Shown: positions 20,143 to 28,478 of the stretch, one piece after another
How positions within the stretch are numbered: position 1 is the stretch's first letter
How the letters are laid out: every line of letters starts with the position of its first letter
Source of the DNA: an uncultured Rivibacter sp.
GTDB taxonomy: Bacteria; Pseudomonadota; Gammaproteobacteria; Burkholderiales; Burkholderiaceae
Length of the DNA stretch: 51,590 nt
Reading direction: 5' to 3'
Assembly (NCBI GenBank): GCA_946480925.1
Contig: CAMLLU010000038.1
Span: forward strand, 1 to 51,590
The notes under the pieces: generated by a model
What the model was told of the DNA's origin: nothing
The model's database searches: none
What the model saw: only the letters and a program-made list of their open reading frames with translations
Translations under genes and position numbers: made by a program

Positions 20143-21126
20143 TCAATGTCCTCCCGCTGCGCGCTCGATACGCAGCCGCGGATCGACGGCGAAGTACAGC
20201 AGATCCACGAACAGATTGATGAGCACGAAGATCAGTGCAATGAGACAGAGGTAGGCCGCCATCACCGGAATGTCGGCGAAGGTGACCGCCTGGATGAACA
20301 GCAGCCCCATGCCCGGCCACTGGAACACCGTCTCGGTGATGATGGCAAATGCGATGAGTCCGCCCAGCTGCAGCCCCGTGATGGTGATCACCGGCACCAG
20401 CGTGTTCTTCAGCGCATGGCCGAAGTGCACCGCACGGTTCGACAAGCCTCGAGCCCGCGCGAACTTGATGTAGTCGGTGCGCAGCACTTCCAGCATCTCC
20501 GCTCGCACGAGCCGCATGATCAGCGTGAGCTGAAAGATCGCCAGCGTTACCGCCGGCAAGATGAGATGCCGCAAGCCATCGGCCGTGAGAAAGCCCGTGG
20601 TCCACGCGCCGAAGCTCACCACCTCCCCACGCCCGAAGCTCGGCAGCCACTTGAGCGTGACGGCGAACACCAGGATCAGCAGGATGCCGATCAGGAAGGT
20701 CGGCAGCGAAACGCCCAGCAGCGAGATCGTCATCATCACCTGCGACACGAAGCTGCCTCGGCGCAGCGCGGCGTACACCCCCATCGGCACACCGACGGCC
20801 AGCGCGAGCACCGCCGCACTGAGCGCGAGCTCCATGGTCGCCGGAAAGCGCTCGACGATCAGCGACGAAACCTTGCGGCCCTGCCGCAGGCTGAGACCGA
20901 ACTCGCCCTGCACCGCATTGCCCACGAAGTGGGCGAACTGCACGAAGAACGGCCGGTCGAGCCCAAGATCGGCACGCAATTGCGTGCGCTGTTCAGGAGT
21001 TGCGTCTTGCCCGAGAAGGTTGGTGACCGGGTCACCCACGTACTGGAACAACATGAAGGCGATGAAGGCCACCGCCAGCATCACGATGACCGCCTGCACC
21101 AGGCGTCGAAGCACGAAAGCCAGCAT
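20143..21126 (-). CDS. Peptide-type ABC transporter permease (DppB/OppB-like)
   Basis: This inner-membrane permease of 327 residues begins with MLAFVLRRLVQAVIVMLAVAFI, the classic DppB/OppB start helix. A periplasmic loop (FQYVGDPVTNLLG) follows, then five further helices. The EAA loop is MLEVLRTDYIKFARARGLS. It forms the heterodimeric channel with the DppC-like subunit. It lies 22 bases after the second binding protein and one base before the hydrolase gene. Confidence 0.93.
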   Translation of the reverse strand: MLAFVLRRLVQAVIVMLAVAFIAFMLFQYVGDPVTNLLGQDATPEQRTQLRADLGLDRPFFVQFAHFVGNAVQGEFGLSLRQGRKVSSLIVERFPATMELALSAAVLALAVGVPMGVYAALRRGSFVSQVMMTISLLGVSLPTFLIGILLILVFAVTLKWLPSFGRGEVVSFGAWTTGFLTADGLRHLILPAVTLAIFQLTLIMRLVRAEMLEVLRTDYIKFARARGLSNRAVHFGHALKNTLVPVITITGLQLGGLIAFAIITETVFQWPGMGLLFIQAVTFADIPVMAAYLCLIALIFVLINLFVDLLYFAVDPRLRIERAAGGH

Positions 21127-21148
21127 GGTTACGCAGGACTCTCGTCGC

Positions 21149-22753
21149 TCAGTTGATCTTCACGCTGCGCATCTCGATGCGGTTGTCGGCGCGGTGCACC
21201 ATGTCGATGTTCTTCTTCATCGCCCACGGGATCACCTGGTTGTGCAGCGGGATGTGCGAGGCGTCCTGGTGCGAAAGCAGCAATGCCTGTTCGATGAGAT
21301 CGTTGCGGTTCTTCTGGTCGATCTCTTTCTTGATGCGTTCGACCAGCGCATCCATCTGCGGGTTGCTGTAGCGCCCGACGTTGTAGTTGCCGTCACCCTG
21401 CGCACCCACCGAACGCACCAGAGACTGCAGCGAATACAGCGCATCGAAGGTTGGTACACCCCAGCCCAGCATGTAGATGCTCGCCTCGTAGCGCTGGATC
21501 ATCGGGAAGTAGGTCACCAGCGGCAGGGTGCGCAGTTTTGCCTTCACGCCGATGCGAGCCCACATCGCAGTAACCGCCTGGCAGATTTCTTCGTCGTTGA
21601 TGTAGCGGTTGTTCGGGCAGGCGAAATCGACTTCGAAGCCCGTGGGATAGCCGGCTTCAGCCAAGAGCTTCTTCGCTGCTTCCACGTCATAGGGGTAACG
21701 CTGCTCCACCTTCTTGGTCCAGCCGTTGACCTGCGGTGCGATCAGCGTGCCGGTGGGCTGGGCGAGCCCCCGCATGATGTTCTTCTGGATCGTGTTGATG
21801 TCGATGGCCTGGTACAGCGCCTTGCGCACCCGCAGATCCTTCAGCGGGTTCTTGCCCTTGACGTTGGAGCCGGGCAGCTCGTCGCGGAACTGGTCCATGC
21901 CGAAGAAGACGGTGCGGTTCTCGACGCCATCGAGCACCTTGAGCTGCGGGTTGCTGCGCAGGCGGGCCAGGTCGGCGGGTGACGGGTCCAGCACCATGTC
22001 TACTTCACCCGACAGCAAGGCCGCGATACGCGTCGCTTCGGACTTGATCGGCGTGTAGATGACCTCGGTGACGTTGCCAGCCGACAAACCTGTTTTACGG
22101 CCCCACCAGTTGGGGTTCTCGACCAGCACCATCCTCACGTCCTGGTCCCAGCTCTTGAGCATGTAGGGGCCAGTGCCGTTGGCATTGCGATGCGCGAAGT
22201 TTTCGTCCTTGGTCTTGATGTCCTTCGGCGAAGTGGACTTGTTCTTCTCGGCCCACTCCTTGTCCATCATGCGTAGCTCGGTCAGCTGCCTCAGCAGCAC
22301 CGGGTTGGGGCCCTTGGTGAAGATGTCCACCGTGAAGTCATCGACCTTGGCGACCTTGTCGATGCCTTGCGTGTAGACGCCGTAGTTCGAAGTCTTGTCC
22401 ATCGCCCGGGTGAGGGAGAACACCGCATCGTCGGCGTTGAAGACAGCCCCATCCTGAAACGTGACGCCTTTGCGAAGCATCACGCGCAACTGCGCAGGGT
22501 TGACCTGCTTGTAGCCGGTGGCCAGCACAGGTTCCAGCTCGAATTTGTGGTTGTAATAGAACAGCGACTCGTAGACGGACGCGTGGACACCGTTGCCCAA
22601 CGCGTTGTTCTGTGAATGGATGTCCCATGTCGGGATGTCACTGGCGCTGGCCCACTTGAACGTCTTGGCTTGAGCCAAAGGAAGAATGGCGACCGCAGAG
22701 AGCAGCAACGTGGCCACGGTAATGGCGCGTGCCGTTGGCTTGTTTTTCAGCAT
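21149..22753 (-). CDS. Periplasmic peptide-type substrate-binding protein, family 5 (second paralog)
   Basis: This 534-residue precursor has a signal peptide ending LLSAVAILPLAQA. It opens the operon, ahead of the DppB-like permease. The fold is the same as in the downstream paralog (SVYESLFYYNHKFELEPVLA, LRKGVTFQDGAVFNADDAVFS, TRIAALLSGEVDMVL). The proteins have diverged in the ligand half, so they may bind different molecules and share one membrane channel. I chose the ATG at 22753, which has an AGGGG site; the longer frame to 22843 has no conserved sequence and lacks a signal peptide at its start. Its upstream region (22754-22841) must hold the operon promoter, but no clear boxes were recognised. 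Confidence 0.92.
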   Translation of the reverse strand: MLKNKPTARAITVATLLLSAVAILPLAQAKTFKWASASDIPTWDIHSQNNALGNGVHASVYESLFYYNHKFELEPVLATGYKQVNPAQLRVMLRKGVTFQDGAVFNADDAVFSLTRAMDKTSNYGVYTQGIDKVAKVDDFTVDIFTKGPNPVLLRQLTELRMMDKEWAEKNKSTSPKDIKTKDENFAHRNANGTGPYMLKSWDQDVRMVLVENPNWWGRKTGLSAGNVTEVIYTPIKSEATRIAALLSGEVDMVLDPSPADLARLRSNPQLKVLDGVENRTVFFGMDQFRDELPGSNVKGKNPLKDLRVRKALYQAIDINTIQKNIMRGLAQPTGTLIAPQVNGWTKKVEQRYPYDVEAAKKLLAEAGYPTGFEVDFACPNNRYINDEEICQAVTAMWARIGVKAKLRTLPLVTYFPMIQRYEASIYMLGWGVPTFDALYSLQSLVRSVGAQGDGNYNVGRYSNPQMDALVERIKKEIDQKNRNDLIEQALLLSHQDASHIPLHNQVIPWAMKKNIDMVHRADNRIEMRSVKIN

Positions 22754-22841
22754 GGTGGTTGACCCCTGAAAGAAAGGCCAATGATCCGCAAATCGCGTGC
22801 CCCAAGTCAAAAGGGAAGTCCCGGATCGGTAGAGGAAAGCC

Positions 22842-22876
22842 AAAGAAAAAGGCCGCCCGGTAAGGGCGGCCTTTTG
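22842..22876 (-). terminator. Rho-independent terminator of the porin gene
   Basis: Read on the minus strand, an 11-bp GC-rich stem (AAAGGCCGCCC pairing with GGGCGGCCTTT) closes a five-base loop and is followed by TTCTTT. It lies about 40 bases after the porin stop, in the right orientation for it. It also insulates the peptide-transporter operon that starts just beyond. Confidence 0.9.
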
Positions 22877-22914
22877 ACTTGCCGTCGACGAGTTGCGCTT
22901 GTGCGCGCCGTCGA

Positions 22915-23919
22915 TCAGAAGTTGTGCTGGATACCGAAGTCGTAGCCGTTCTTCTCGTCGGTCATCGGGCGCACCAGTTCTTCGGAAGCGTGCCCATAAT
23001 CCGCGTACAGCTTGGTGCGCTTCGACAGGTTGTAGTGATAGCCCAAACCAACCTTCTTGCTGGTTAGCGTACCAATCTTCTGTTGGGCATAGCCAAGAAG
23101 AAGGTCACCCGAGCCAATAGCGATCGAAGCACCGACGAGGTAGCTTCGGACCTTCTCTGCCGTCGCAGCGGTGATGGTCGGACCACCGGTCTTGCCAGTG
23201 CTAAAGCCCGCACGCAACGTGACCGGCGCGAACGTATAGCGAGCGCCGACTGTCGTCAGCTTGTCGGTATCAAACTGGGGGTTCTCGTAGGACAAGCCGA
23301 CAAAGAGCGGACCCGTCGCATAGCTGCCAGCAATCGAGAAGGGGCGATCGGGGCCTGCACTAGAGGAAACACCGCTGCCCCCGCTTTGCGTCGCTTCAGC
23401 GATAGTGGCCGCAAGTTTGAAGCCGGAAGCTGCAACATCGTAGCGAATGGAGTCAGCCACTCGAATTTGGCCAACAGCCCCCCTCAACGAACCGGAGGCG
23501 AAACGTGATGGAAGGATGCCAACCCCACGCAACTGAGCAACGGTGTCTCCACCGAACGGGTCAATCTGGTTTTGGACGTCCGTGAAGGCCGCGGTGTAGT
23601 GACGACCGACCGTCACGGCACCAAAGCCACCGCGAAGCCCGACATTGGAATAGCCGTTCCAGAAATTGCTGGCGGCTGCCCCTGTGTCGGGGTTGAAACG
23701 ATGTTCAAAACCAAAGATGGCAGCCAGACCACCACCAAGATCCTCAACACCACGGAAACCGATACGGCTACCAGCCGCATCCTGCACGGCCTTGTCGTTC
23801 GTACCGATGGACTTGCCGACGCCGAGGTCGATCTTGCCGTAGATGGTGACCGACGACTGCGCCGAGGCAGCACCCGCAAAAGCGCCAAGCACGGCGAGAG
23901 CGATCAGAGATTTTTTCAT
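22915..23919 (-). CDS. Outer-membrane trimeric porin (Gram-negative porin family)
   Basis: This 334-residue precursor has a signal peptide (MKKSLIALAVLGAFAGAASA) and a 16-strand beta-barrel pattern. It starts QSSVTIYGKIDLGVG, carries SRIGFRGVEDLGGGLAAIFGFEHRF and ends in the C-terminal Phe (GIQHNF) needed for BAM recognition. It would allow diffusion of small hydrophilic solutes across the outer membrane. This is the Burkholderia/Comamonas/Neisseria porin type. An AGGAG site lies eight bases before the ATG, and a strong terminator follows. The gene is monocistronic. The 274 bases upstream hold no further gene, and its promoter could not be pinned down. Confidence 0.95.
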   Translation of the reverse strand: MKKSLIALAVLGAFAGAASAQSSVTIYGKIDLGVGKSIGTNDKAVQDAAGSRIGFRGVEDLGGGLAAIFGFEHRFNPDTGAAASNFWNGYSNVGLRGGFGAVTVGRHYTAAFTDVQNQIDPFGGDTVAQLRGVGILPSRFASGSLRGAVGQIRVADSIRYDVAASGFKLAATIAEATQSGGSGVSSSAGPDRPFSIAGSYATGPLFVGLSYENPQFDTDKLTTVGARYTFAPVTLRAGFSTGKTGGPTITAATAEKVRSYLVGASIAIGSGDLLLGYAQQKIGTLTSKKVGLGYHYNLSKRTKLYADYGHASEELVRPMTDEKNGYDFGIQHNF

Positions 23920-24193
23920 TGCAACTATCTCCTAGGTTGAACAAGAGGTCCTGGTCGACAACCGTGAAGCGCAGCGCGACCAAGCCAACCTCCTTATCGG
24001 AAGCTGCCCGGTATTCCACCAGAGCCCCCCAGCGCTGGCCAGCGTTTTGGCCGGCTAACACAGACGGGTGTTGTCAACTTGCAACGAGGAATTACGTGTC
24101 TTGCGATGGTCGCCACGCAGGTTGTTCAAGCGATCGGCTGCCCTCTAACGGCTATGCTCGCGAGCGCCACACGCACATACTTGAAGTCCACGC

Positions 24194-24820
24194 ATGAACA
24201 CGATCGACACGCTGCTGATCTCGGCAGACAACGCCCTGCGAACAGTGTTCGGCCGCCATCAATCGGCGCGCCCTCACCCCTCGTCAGGCACGGATGCTCC
24301 CGTGTTGAGCGAGCAGGATCGACAGCTGGCCGGCGCCTTGATGCGCGTGAACCACGTAGGAGAAGTTTGTGCCCAGGCACTGTATGCAGCGCAGGCTGTC
24401 ACCACGCACGACCCGGGCTTGCGCGCTCATTTCGAAGAAGCTGTACGCGACGAAACGGATCACCTCGCATGGACCGAACGACGGCTCGATGAGCTCGGTG
24501 ACCGCACCAGTTGGCTCAACCCGCTGTGGTACGCGGGTGCCTTCGGCATCGGCCTCTTGGCCGGCCGTTTGAGCGACCGCATCAGCCTGGGCTTCGTGGT
24601 CGAAACGGAGCGACAGGTGGAGCAGCATCTCGAGAGCCACCTCGACCGGCTGCCGGCCAACGACACGACGTCGCGGGTCATCGTCGAGCAGATGCGCGAC
24701 GACGAAGTGCGCCATGCCGTACAGGCCGAGAGAGCCGGCGGAATTCCGCTGCCGGCACCGGTGCGATGGAGCATGCGTGCCGCCGCGAAGGTGATGACCA
24801 CGACGGCGCACTACATCTGA
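24194..24820 (+). CDS. coq7: Demethoxyubiquinone hydroxylase (Coq7-type di-iron monooxygenase)
   Basis: This membrane-associated di-iron carboxylate enzyme of 208 residues adds the C6 hydroxyl in ubiquinone biosynthesis (2-polyprenyl-3-methyl-6-methoxy-1,4-benzoquinone monooxygenase). The two ExxH-type iron motifs are visible: [12 protein letters not shown] and DETDHLAW in the first half, [15 protein letters not shown] and MRDDEVRHA in the second. The hydrophobic stretch [16 protein letters not shown] is the usual membrane-inserting helix. Many Burkholderiales use Coq7 here instead of the flavin enzyme UbiF. The gene is divergent from the porin and convergent with the OsmC-like gene. Confidence 0.95.
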   Translation: MNTIDTLLISADNALRTVFGRHQSARPHPSSGTDAPVLSEQDRQLAGALMRVNHVGEVCAQALYAAQAVTTHDPGLRAHFEEAVRDETDHLAWTERRLDELGDRTSWLNPLWYAGAFGIGLLAGRLSDRISLGFVVETERQVEQHLESHLDRLPANDTTSRVIVEQMRDDEVRHAVQAERAGGIPLPAPVRWSMRAAAKVMTTTAHYI

Positions 24821-24839
24821 GTCTGAGCGCCGGGCCTGC

Positions 24840-25262
24840 TCAGGCTTCGATCACTTCCACGCTGGTGGTGATCTCGGCTGTCTTGGCCAGCATGATGCTG
24901 GCCGAGCAGTACTTCTCATGCGACAGCTGCACCGCCCGCTCGACCGCTGTCTGCGGCAGCCCTTTGCCGGTCACGACAAAGTGCATGTGAATCTTCGTGA
25001 AGACCTTTGGATCGGCCGGTGCGCGCTCGGCGTTGAGCTTGACTTGGCAACCGCGCACATCGTGCCGGCCCCGTTTGAGGATCAGCACCACGTCGTACGC
25101 CGTGCATCCTCCGGTACCGGCCAGCACGGTCTCCATCGGCCGAGGCGCCAAGTTGCGGCCACCACCATCGGGAGCCCCATCCATGGCCAGCAAGTGCCCG
25201 CTCCCGGTTTCCGCCGTGAACGCCATGCCGGAGGCCGGCTGCCAGTTGATGGTGCATTCCAT
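24840..25262 (-). CDS. OsmC family protein
   Basis: This 140-residue protein of the OsmC/Ohr superfamily acts in the cytoplasm, where its relatives reduce organic hydroperoxides with a pair of cysteines. The first conserved Cys lies in LAGTGGCTAYDVVLILKRGRHD and the second in LSHEKYCSASIMLAKTAEI, so both redox cysteines are kept. It resembles the YhfA-like subgroup more than Ohr. The start used is the ATG giving MECTINWQ, where family conservation begins. Upstream sequence in the same frame overlaps the promoter of the neighbouring small RNA candidate and is not coding. It converges on coq7. Confidence 0.87.
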   Translation of the reverse strand: MECTINWQPASGMAFTAETGSGHLLAMDGAPDGGGRNLAPRPMETVLAGTGGCTAYDVVLILKRGRHDVRGCQVKLNAERAPADPKVFTKIHMHFVVTGKGLPQTAVERAVQLSHEKYCSASIMLAKTAEITTSVEVIEA

Positions 25263-25336
25263 ATCGAGGCCGTAGTGAACTACAAGAGGGTGTGAATTGT
25301 GCCCGGGCCGAAGGAGCGCAGCCCCATAGACAGCGC

Positions 25337-25364
25337 TACACAAACTGCTGCACTGCACTATACT
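25337..25364 (+). promoter_or_regulatory. Candidate sigma-70 promoter of the intergenic small RNA
   Basis: TACACA (25337-25342) and TATACT (25359-25364) are separated by 16 bases, so transcription should start near 25371. They match the -35 and -10 consensus at four and five of six positions. The position, directly ahead of a hairpin-rich stretch that ends in a strong terminator, is what gives this pair weight. Confidence 0.5.
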
Positions 25365-25370
25365 GGCGGC

Positions 25371-25480
25371 ATTGCGGTGCAGCACTGAAGGGTCCAACCC
25401 CGTACTGCACTCCAGGTTGTCTCCTCCACCCTCCTCTTTGGTGGATTTGGCCCGAAGCCCACAAGGCTTCGGGCCTTTTT
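25371..25480 (+). ncRNA. Putative small regulatory RNA with anti-Shine-Dalgarno loops
   Basis: The stretch between the OsmC-like gene and ilvA lacks an ATG-led frame but is highly structured. An outer stem GTGCAG/CTGCAC (25377-25382 with 25405-25410) encloses an inner GGG/CCC stem. A second hairpin CCACC/GGTGG (25426-25430 with 25440-25444) displays CTCCTCT in its loop. CTCCTCC lies directly before it (25421-25427). The RNA ends in a Rho-independent terminator. Exposed CUCCUC motifs are known in other bacterial small RNAs, where they pair with ribosome-binding sites. The alternative is a transcription attenuator for ilvA, but no leader peptide was found. This is inferred from structure only. 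Confidence 0.55.
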
Positions 25481-25484
25481 CTTT
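25449..25484 (+). terminator. Rho-independent terminator downstream of the small RNA candidate
   Basis: A perfect 11-bp stem (GGCCCGAAGCC with GGCTTCGGGCC) and a five-base loop are followed by TTTTTCTTT. It lies on the plus strand 79 bases before ilvA with no upstream plus-strand coding gene nearby, since the preceding OsmC-like gene runs the other way. It must therefore end an RNA that starts within this gap. Confidence 0.88.
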
Positions 25485-25562
25485 GCGCGAGCCTTTGTGC
25501 TGCGCAGCAAAGCTGCCGCGTATCATGCGACGCGCTTTCAACCCCACAGACCCGGAGGACCC

Positions 25563-27143
25563 ATGGCCCGCGCGCCGCGATCGCCCCAACCCGTTGCATC
25601 ACCCAGGCTGCCACGCTCCGGCGAGAAGCCGGATCTCGCCGGCTACCTCCAGAAGATTCTGACGGCGCGGGTCTACGACGTGGCGATTGAAACCGAGCTG
25701 GAGCCGGCCCGCAGCCTCTCACGCCGCCTGCACAACAAGGTCTGGCTCAAGCGCGAGGACAACCAGCCGGTGTTCAGCTTCAAGCTGCGCGGCGCCTACA
25801 ACAAGATGGCGCACTTGAGCGCCGAGCAGCTGGAGCGAGGCGTCATCTGCGCCTCGGCTGGCAACCACGCGCAAGGGGTAGCCCTCGGAGCCAGCAAGCT
25901 CGGTTGCCGCGCAGTCGTGGTGATGCCTGTGACCACTCCGCAGGTGAAGGTGGATGCGGTGAAGTCCCTGGGCGGTGAGGTCGTGCTCTTCGGCGACAGC
26001 TACTCAGACGCCTATCTGCACGCCATCGAGCTCGAAAAGGTCCACGGGCTCACCTTCGTGCACCCGTTCGACGACCCCGACGTGATCGCAGGCCAGGGCA
26101 CGATCGCGATGGAGATCCTGCGCCAGCACCAGGGTCCGATCGATGCCGTCTTCGTGGCCATCGGCGGCGGCGGGCTGGTGTCCGGCGTGGCCGCGTACAT
26201 CAAGGCCGTACGACCGGAGATCAAGATCATCGGCGTGCAAACCATCGAATCGGATGCGATGGTGCGTTCCGTGAAGGCAGGCAAGCGCGTGCAACTCAGC
26301 GACGTGGGCCTCTTCTGCGACGGCACGGCGGTCAAGCTCGTGGGTGAGGAAACGCTGCGGGTGGCTCGTGCGCTGGTCGATGATTTCGTCGTGGTGGACA
26401 CCGACGCCGTCTGCGCTGCGATCAAAGACGTCTTCCAGGACACCCGCGCCATCGTCGAGCCTTCGGGTGCGATGAGCGTGGCCGCCATCAAGCAATACGT
26501 CGAGACTCACAAGTGCAAGGGGCAGACCTTCGTGGCCGTCACATGCGGCGCCAACATGAACTTCGACCGCTTGCGCTTCGTGGCCGAACGCGCCGAGGTC
26601 GGCGAAGAGCGCGAGGCGCTGTTCGCAGTCACGATTCCCGAGGAACGGGGTTCGTTCAAACGGTTTTGCGAACTCATCGGCCCGCGTAGCGTCACCGAGT
26701 TCAACTACCGCATCTCCGACGAAAAGGTCGCGCACATCTTCGTGGGCCTGTCGACCAGCAAGCGTGGCGAGTCGCAGAAGATCGCCGCGCACTTCGAGCG
26801 GCACGGCTTTCCCACCGTCGACCTCACGCACGATGAACTGGCCAAGCAGCACATCCGTCACCTCGTCGGCGGACGCACGGCTCTGGCCGAAGACGAGTTG
26901 CTCTACCGCTTCATCTTCCCCGAGCGACCCGGCGCGCTGATGCGCTTCCTGTCGAGCATGCATCCAGGCTGGAACATCAGCCTCTTCCACTACCGCAACC
27001 AGGGCGCGGATTACGGACGCATCCTCGTCGGCATTCAAGTGCCGAAGGCGGACAAGGCCGCGTTCAAGCAGTTCCTCGACACGCTGGCCTATCCGTACGT
27101 GGACGAAACGCGCAACCCGGTGTACCGGCTTTTCCTGCGCTAG
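25563..27143 (+). CDS. ilvA: Threonine ammonia-lyase (biosynthetic threonine deaminase)
   Basis: This 526-residue PLP enzyme makes 2-oxobutanoate from threonine, the first committed step to isoleucine. The PLP lysine is Lys74 in VFSFKLRGAYNKM, the phosphate loop is AIGGGGLVSGVAAYIKA, and SAGNHAQGVALGA is the substrate site. The last 180 residues carry two ACT-like regulatory domains (EERGSFKRFCELIG, FPERPGALMRFLSSM). The enzyme is therefore the isoleucine-inhibited biosynthetic form rather than the short catabolic one. The ATG has GGAGG eight bases upstream; a GTG 66 bases earlier is not conserved. It sits behind the small RNA terminator, so it needs its own promoter within 25485-25562. Confidence 0.96.
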   Translation: MARAPRSPQPVASPRLPRSGEKPDLAGYLQKILTARVYDVAIETELEPARSLSRRLHNKVWLKREDNQPVFSFKLRGAYNKMAHLSAEQLERGVICASAGNHAQGVALGASKLGCRAVVVMPVTTPQVKVDAVKSLGGEVVLFGDSYSDAYLHAIELEKVHGLTFVHPFDDPDVIAGQGTIAMEILRQHQGPIDAVFVAIGGGGLVSGVAAYIKAVRPEIKIIGVQTIESDAMVRSVKAGKRVQLSDVGLFCDGTAVKLVGEETLRVARALVDDFVVVDTDAVCAAIKDVFQDTRAIVEPSGAMSVAAIKQYVETHKCKGQTFVAVTCGANMNFDRLRFVAERAEVGEEREALFAVTIPEERGSFKRFCELIGPRSVTEFNYRISDEKVAHIFVGLSTSKRGESQKIAAHFERHGFPTVDLTHDELAKQHIRHLVGGRTALAEDELLYRFIFPERPGALMRFLSSMHPGWNISLFHYRNQGADYGRILVGIQVPKADKAAFKQFLDTLAYPYVDETRNPVYRLFLR

Positions 27144-27316
27144 CAAGGCGCCCTGCTCCCAAGCTTGAAGCTTGCCGCTGCTGTGGCGGCTGGCCCACAA
27201 TGGCGCCGTTGTCGTCGTCTGGCTCGATCCGGGGGGAGCGGGCCTACCGCCTCGCGCTTGCCTGGCGTCACCTGATGAACGGCGCGCGGCTCCGCCGCCA
27301 TCCCGTTGCAAGCCCA

Positions 27317-28435
27317 ATGACTTCCGCCCAACGTTCGTTGATCGCCCCGACGGCGCACCCGTCGCTGGAGCAGGCCCTGGCCGCCAAGCTCAAGCGGCGC
27401 AGCGAAACCGTCGGCAGCCTCGGCGAGCTCGAGCCATTGGCCATCCGGCTGGGCCTGATTCAGAACACGCTGAAACCGCGCTTTCGGCACCCGCAGATGC
27501 TCGTGTTCGCGGGCGACCACGGACTGGTGGTGGACGGGCTGGCGCAGCCAGGGCAGTCCACCGCATCGCAAGTGCGGCAGCTGCTCACGGGCCAATTGCC
27601 GCTACCGGTATTCGCCAGCATCCAGGGCCTGGCCTTCACCGTGGTGGACGCAGGCGTGGCCGAAAAGGTGGAGCCGCACCCGCGCCTGCTTGCACGCAAG
27701 ATCGCACACGGCACCCGCAACTGCCGCATCAACGCGGCCATGAGCGTGGAGCAGGCCCATGCCGCCATCCGCGCCGGCATGGAGATCGCCGACACCCTGC
27801 CCGGCAACGTGCTGGCCTGTGCCGGCATCGGCATCGGCACGCACGAGACCGCCGCGCTGGTGCTCGCCCGCCTGGCCGGCGTGCCGGTGCGTGACTTCAT
27901 CATCGAGGGCCCGAAGATGCCCGAGGACATGCTCGCGCACTGGACCCGCGTGCTCGAAGGCGCTCAGGAGCGCCATGCGAGCGTGAGCGATCCGGTCGAG
28001 GTGATGGCGGCCTTCGGCGGCTTCGAAATCGCCATGATGGTGGGCGCGATGCTGGTGGCTTCGAGCAAGCATCAAGTGCTGGTCATCGACGGCATCGCCG
28101 CCTGTGCGGCCCTGCTGGTGGCCTCGCGCATCGCGACGCCGGTGACGGACTACTGCGTGTTCTGCCGCAGCCACTCGCACATGGGGCTGGACGTGGCGCT
28201 CGGGCTCTTCCACGCCACGGCCGTGCTCGAGCTGGGCATGGACAGCACGGATGGCACGGGAGCGGCACTGGCCTGGCCGCTGATCCGCAGCGCCGCTGCG
28301 CTGCTCACCGAAGTAGCCGAAGGCGAAGATCCAGGCCCGAGTCACCCAGCGGAGATCCTGCCGGAGATGACTGACGTGGTGAACGACGACGAGATCACGT
28401 TTCCGCGCACGGGAACGGGGCCGCTATCCAAATAG
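27317..28435 (+). CDS. CobT-like phosphoribosyltransferase family protein with altered active site
   Basis: This 372-residue protein has the overall signature of nicotinate-nucleotide-dimethylbenzimidazole phosphoribosyltransferase: FAGDHGLVVDGLAQPGQST, RKIAHGTRNCRINAAMS, FGGFEIAMMVGAML, VIDGIAACAALLVAS and GTGAALAWPLIRSAA. CobT activates the lower ligand base of cobalamin. Two positions are odd. The canonical EMGIGNTT block reads GIGIGTHE, placing Gly170 at the first catalytic Glu. The canonical GEGTGA reads TDGTGA, placing Asp312 at the second. No other cobalamin gene is adjacent. It may be a divergent CobT or a paralog with a different substrate. The start is the ATG at 27317, where family similarity begins. 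It lies about 170 bases after ilvA. Confidence 0.75.
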   Translation: MTSAQRSLIAPTAHPSLEQALAAKLKRRSETVGSLGELEPLAIRLGLIQNTLKPRFRHPQMLVFAGDHGLVVDGLAQPGQSTASQVRQLLTGQLPLPVFASIQGLAFTVVDAGVAEKVEPHPRLLARKIAHGTRNCRINAAMSVEQAHAAIRAGMEIADTLPGNVLACAGIGIGTHETAALVLARLAGVPVRDFIIEGPKMPEDMLAHWTRVLEGAQERHASVSDPVEVMAAFGGFEIAMMVGAMLVASSKHQVLVIDGIAACAALLVASRIATPVTDYCVFCRSHSHMGLDVALGLFHATAVLELGMDSTDGTGAALAWPLIRSAAALLTEVAEGEDPGPSHPAEILPEMTDVVNDDEITFPRTGTGPLSK

Positions 28436-28478
28436 CACAAATAGCGCGAACGGCGCCGAAGCGATCTGCTCCAGCCCT

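Noticed and set aside
25371..25562. Leader-peptide attenuator for ilvA
   Set aside because: No ATG- or GTG-led short frame rich in Ile, Val or Leu codons precedes the terminator, so a separate small RNA is the better reading.
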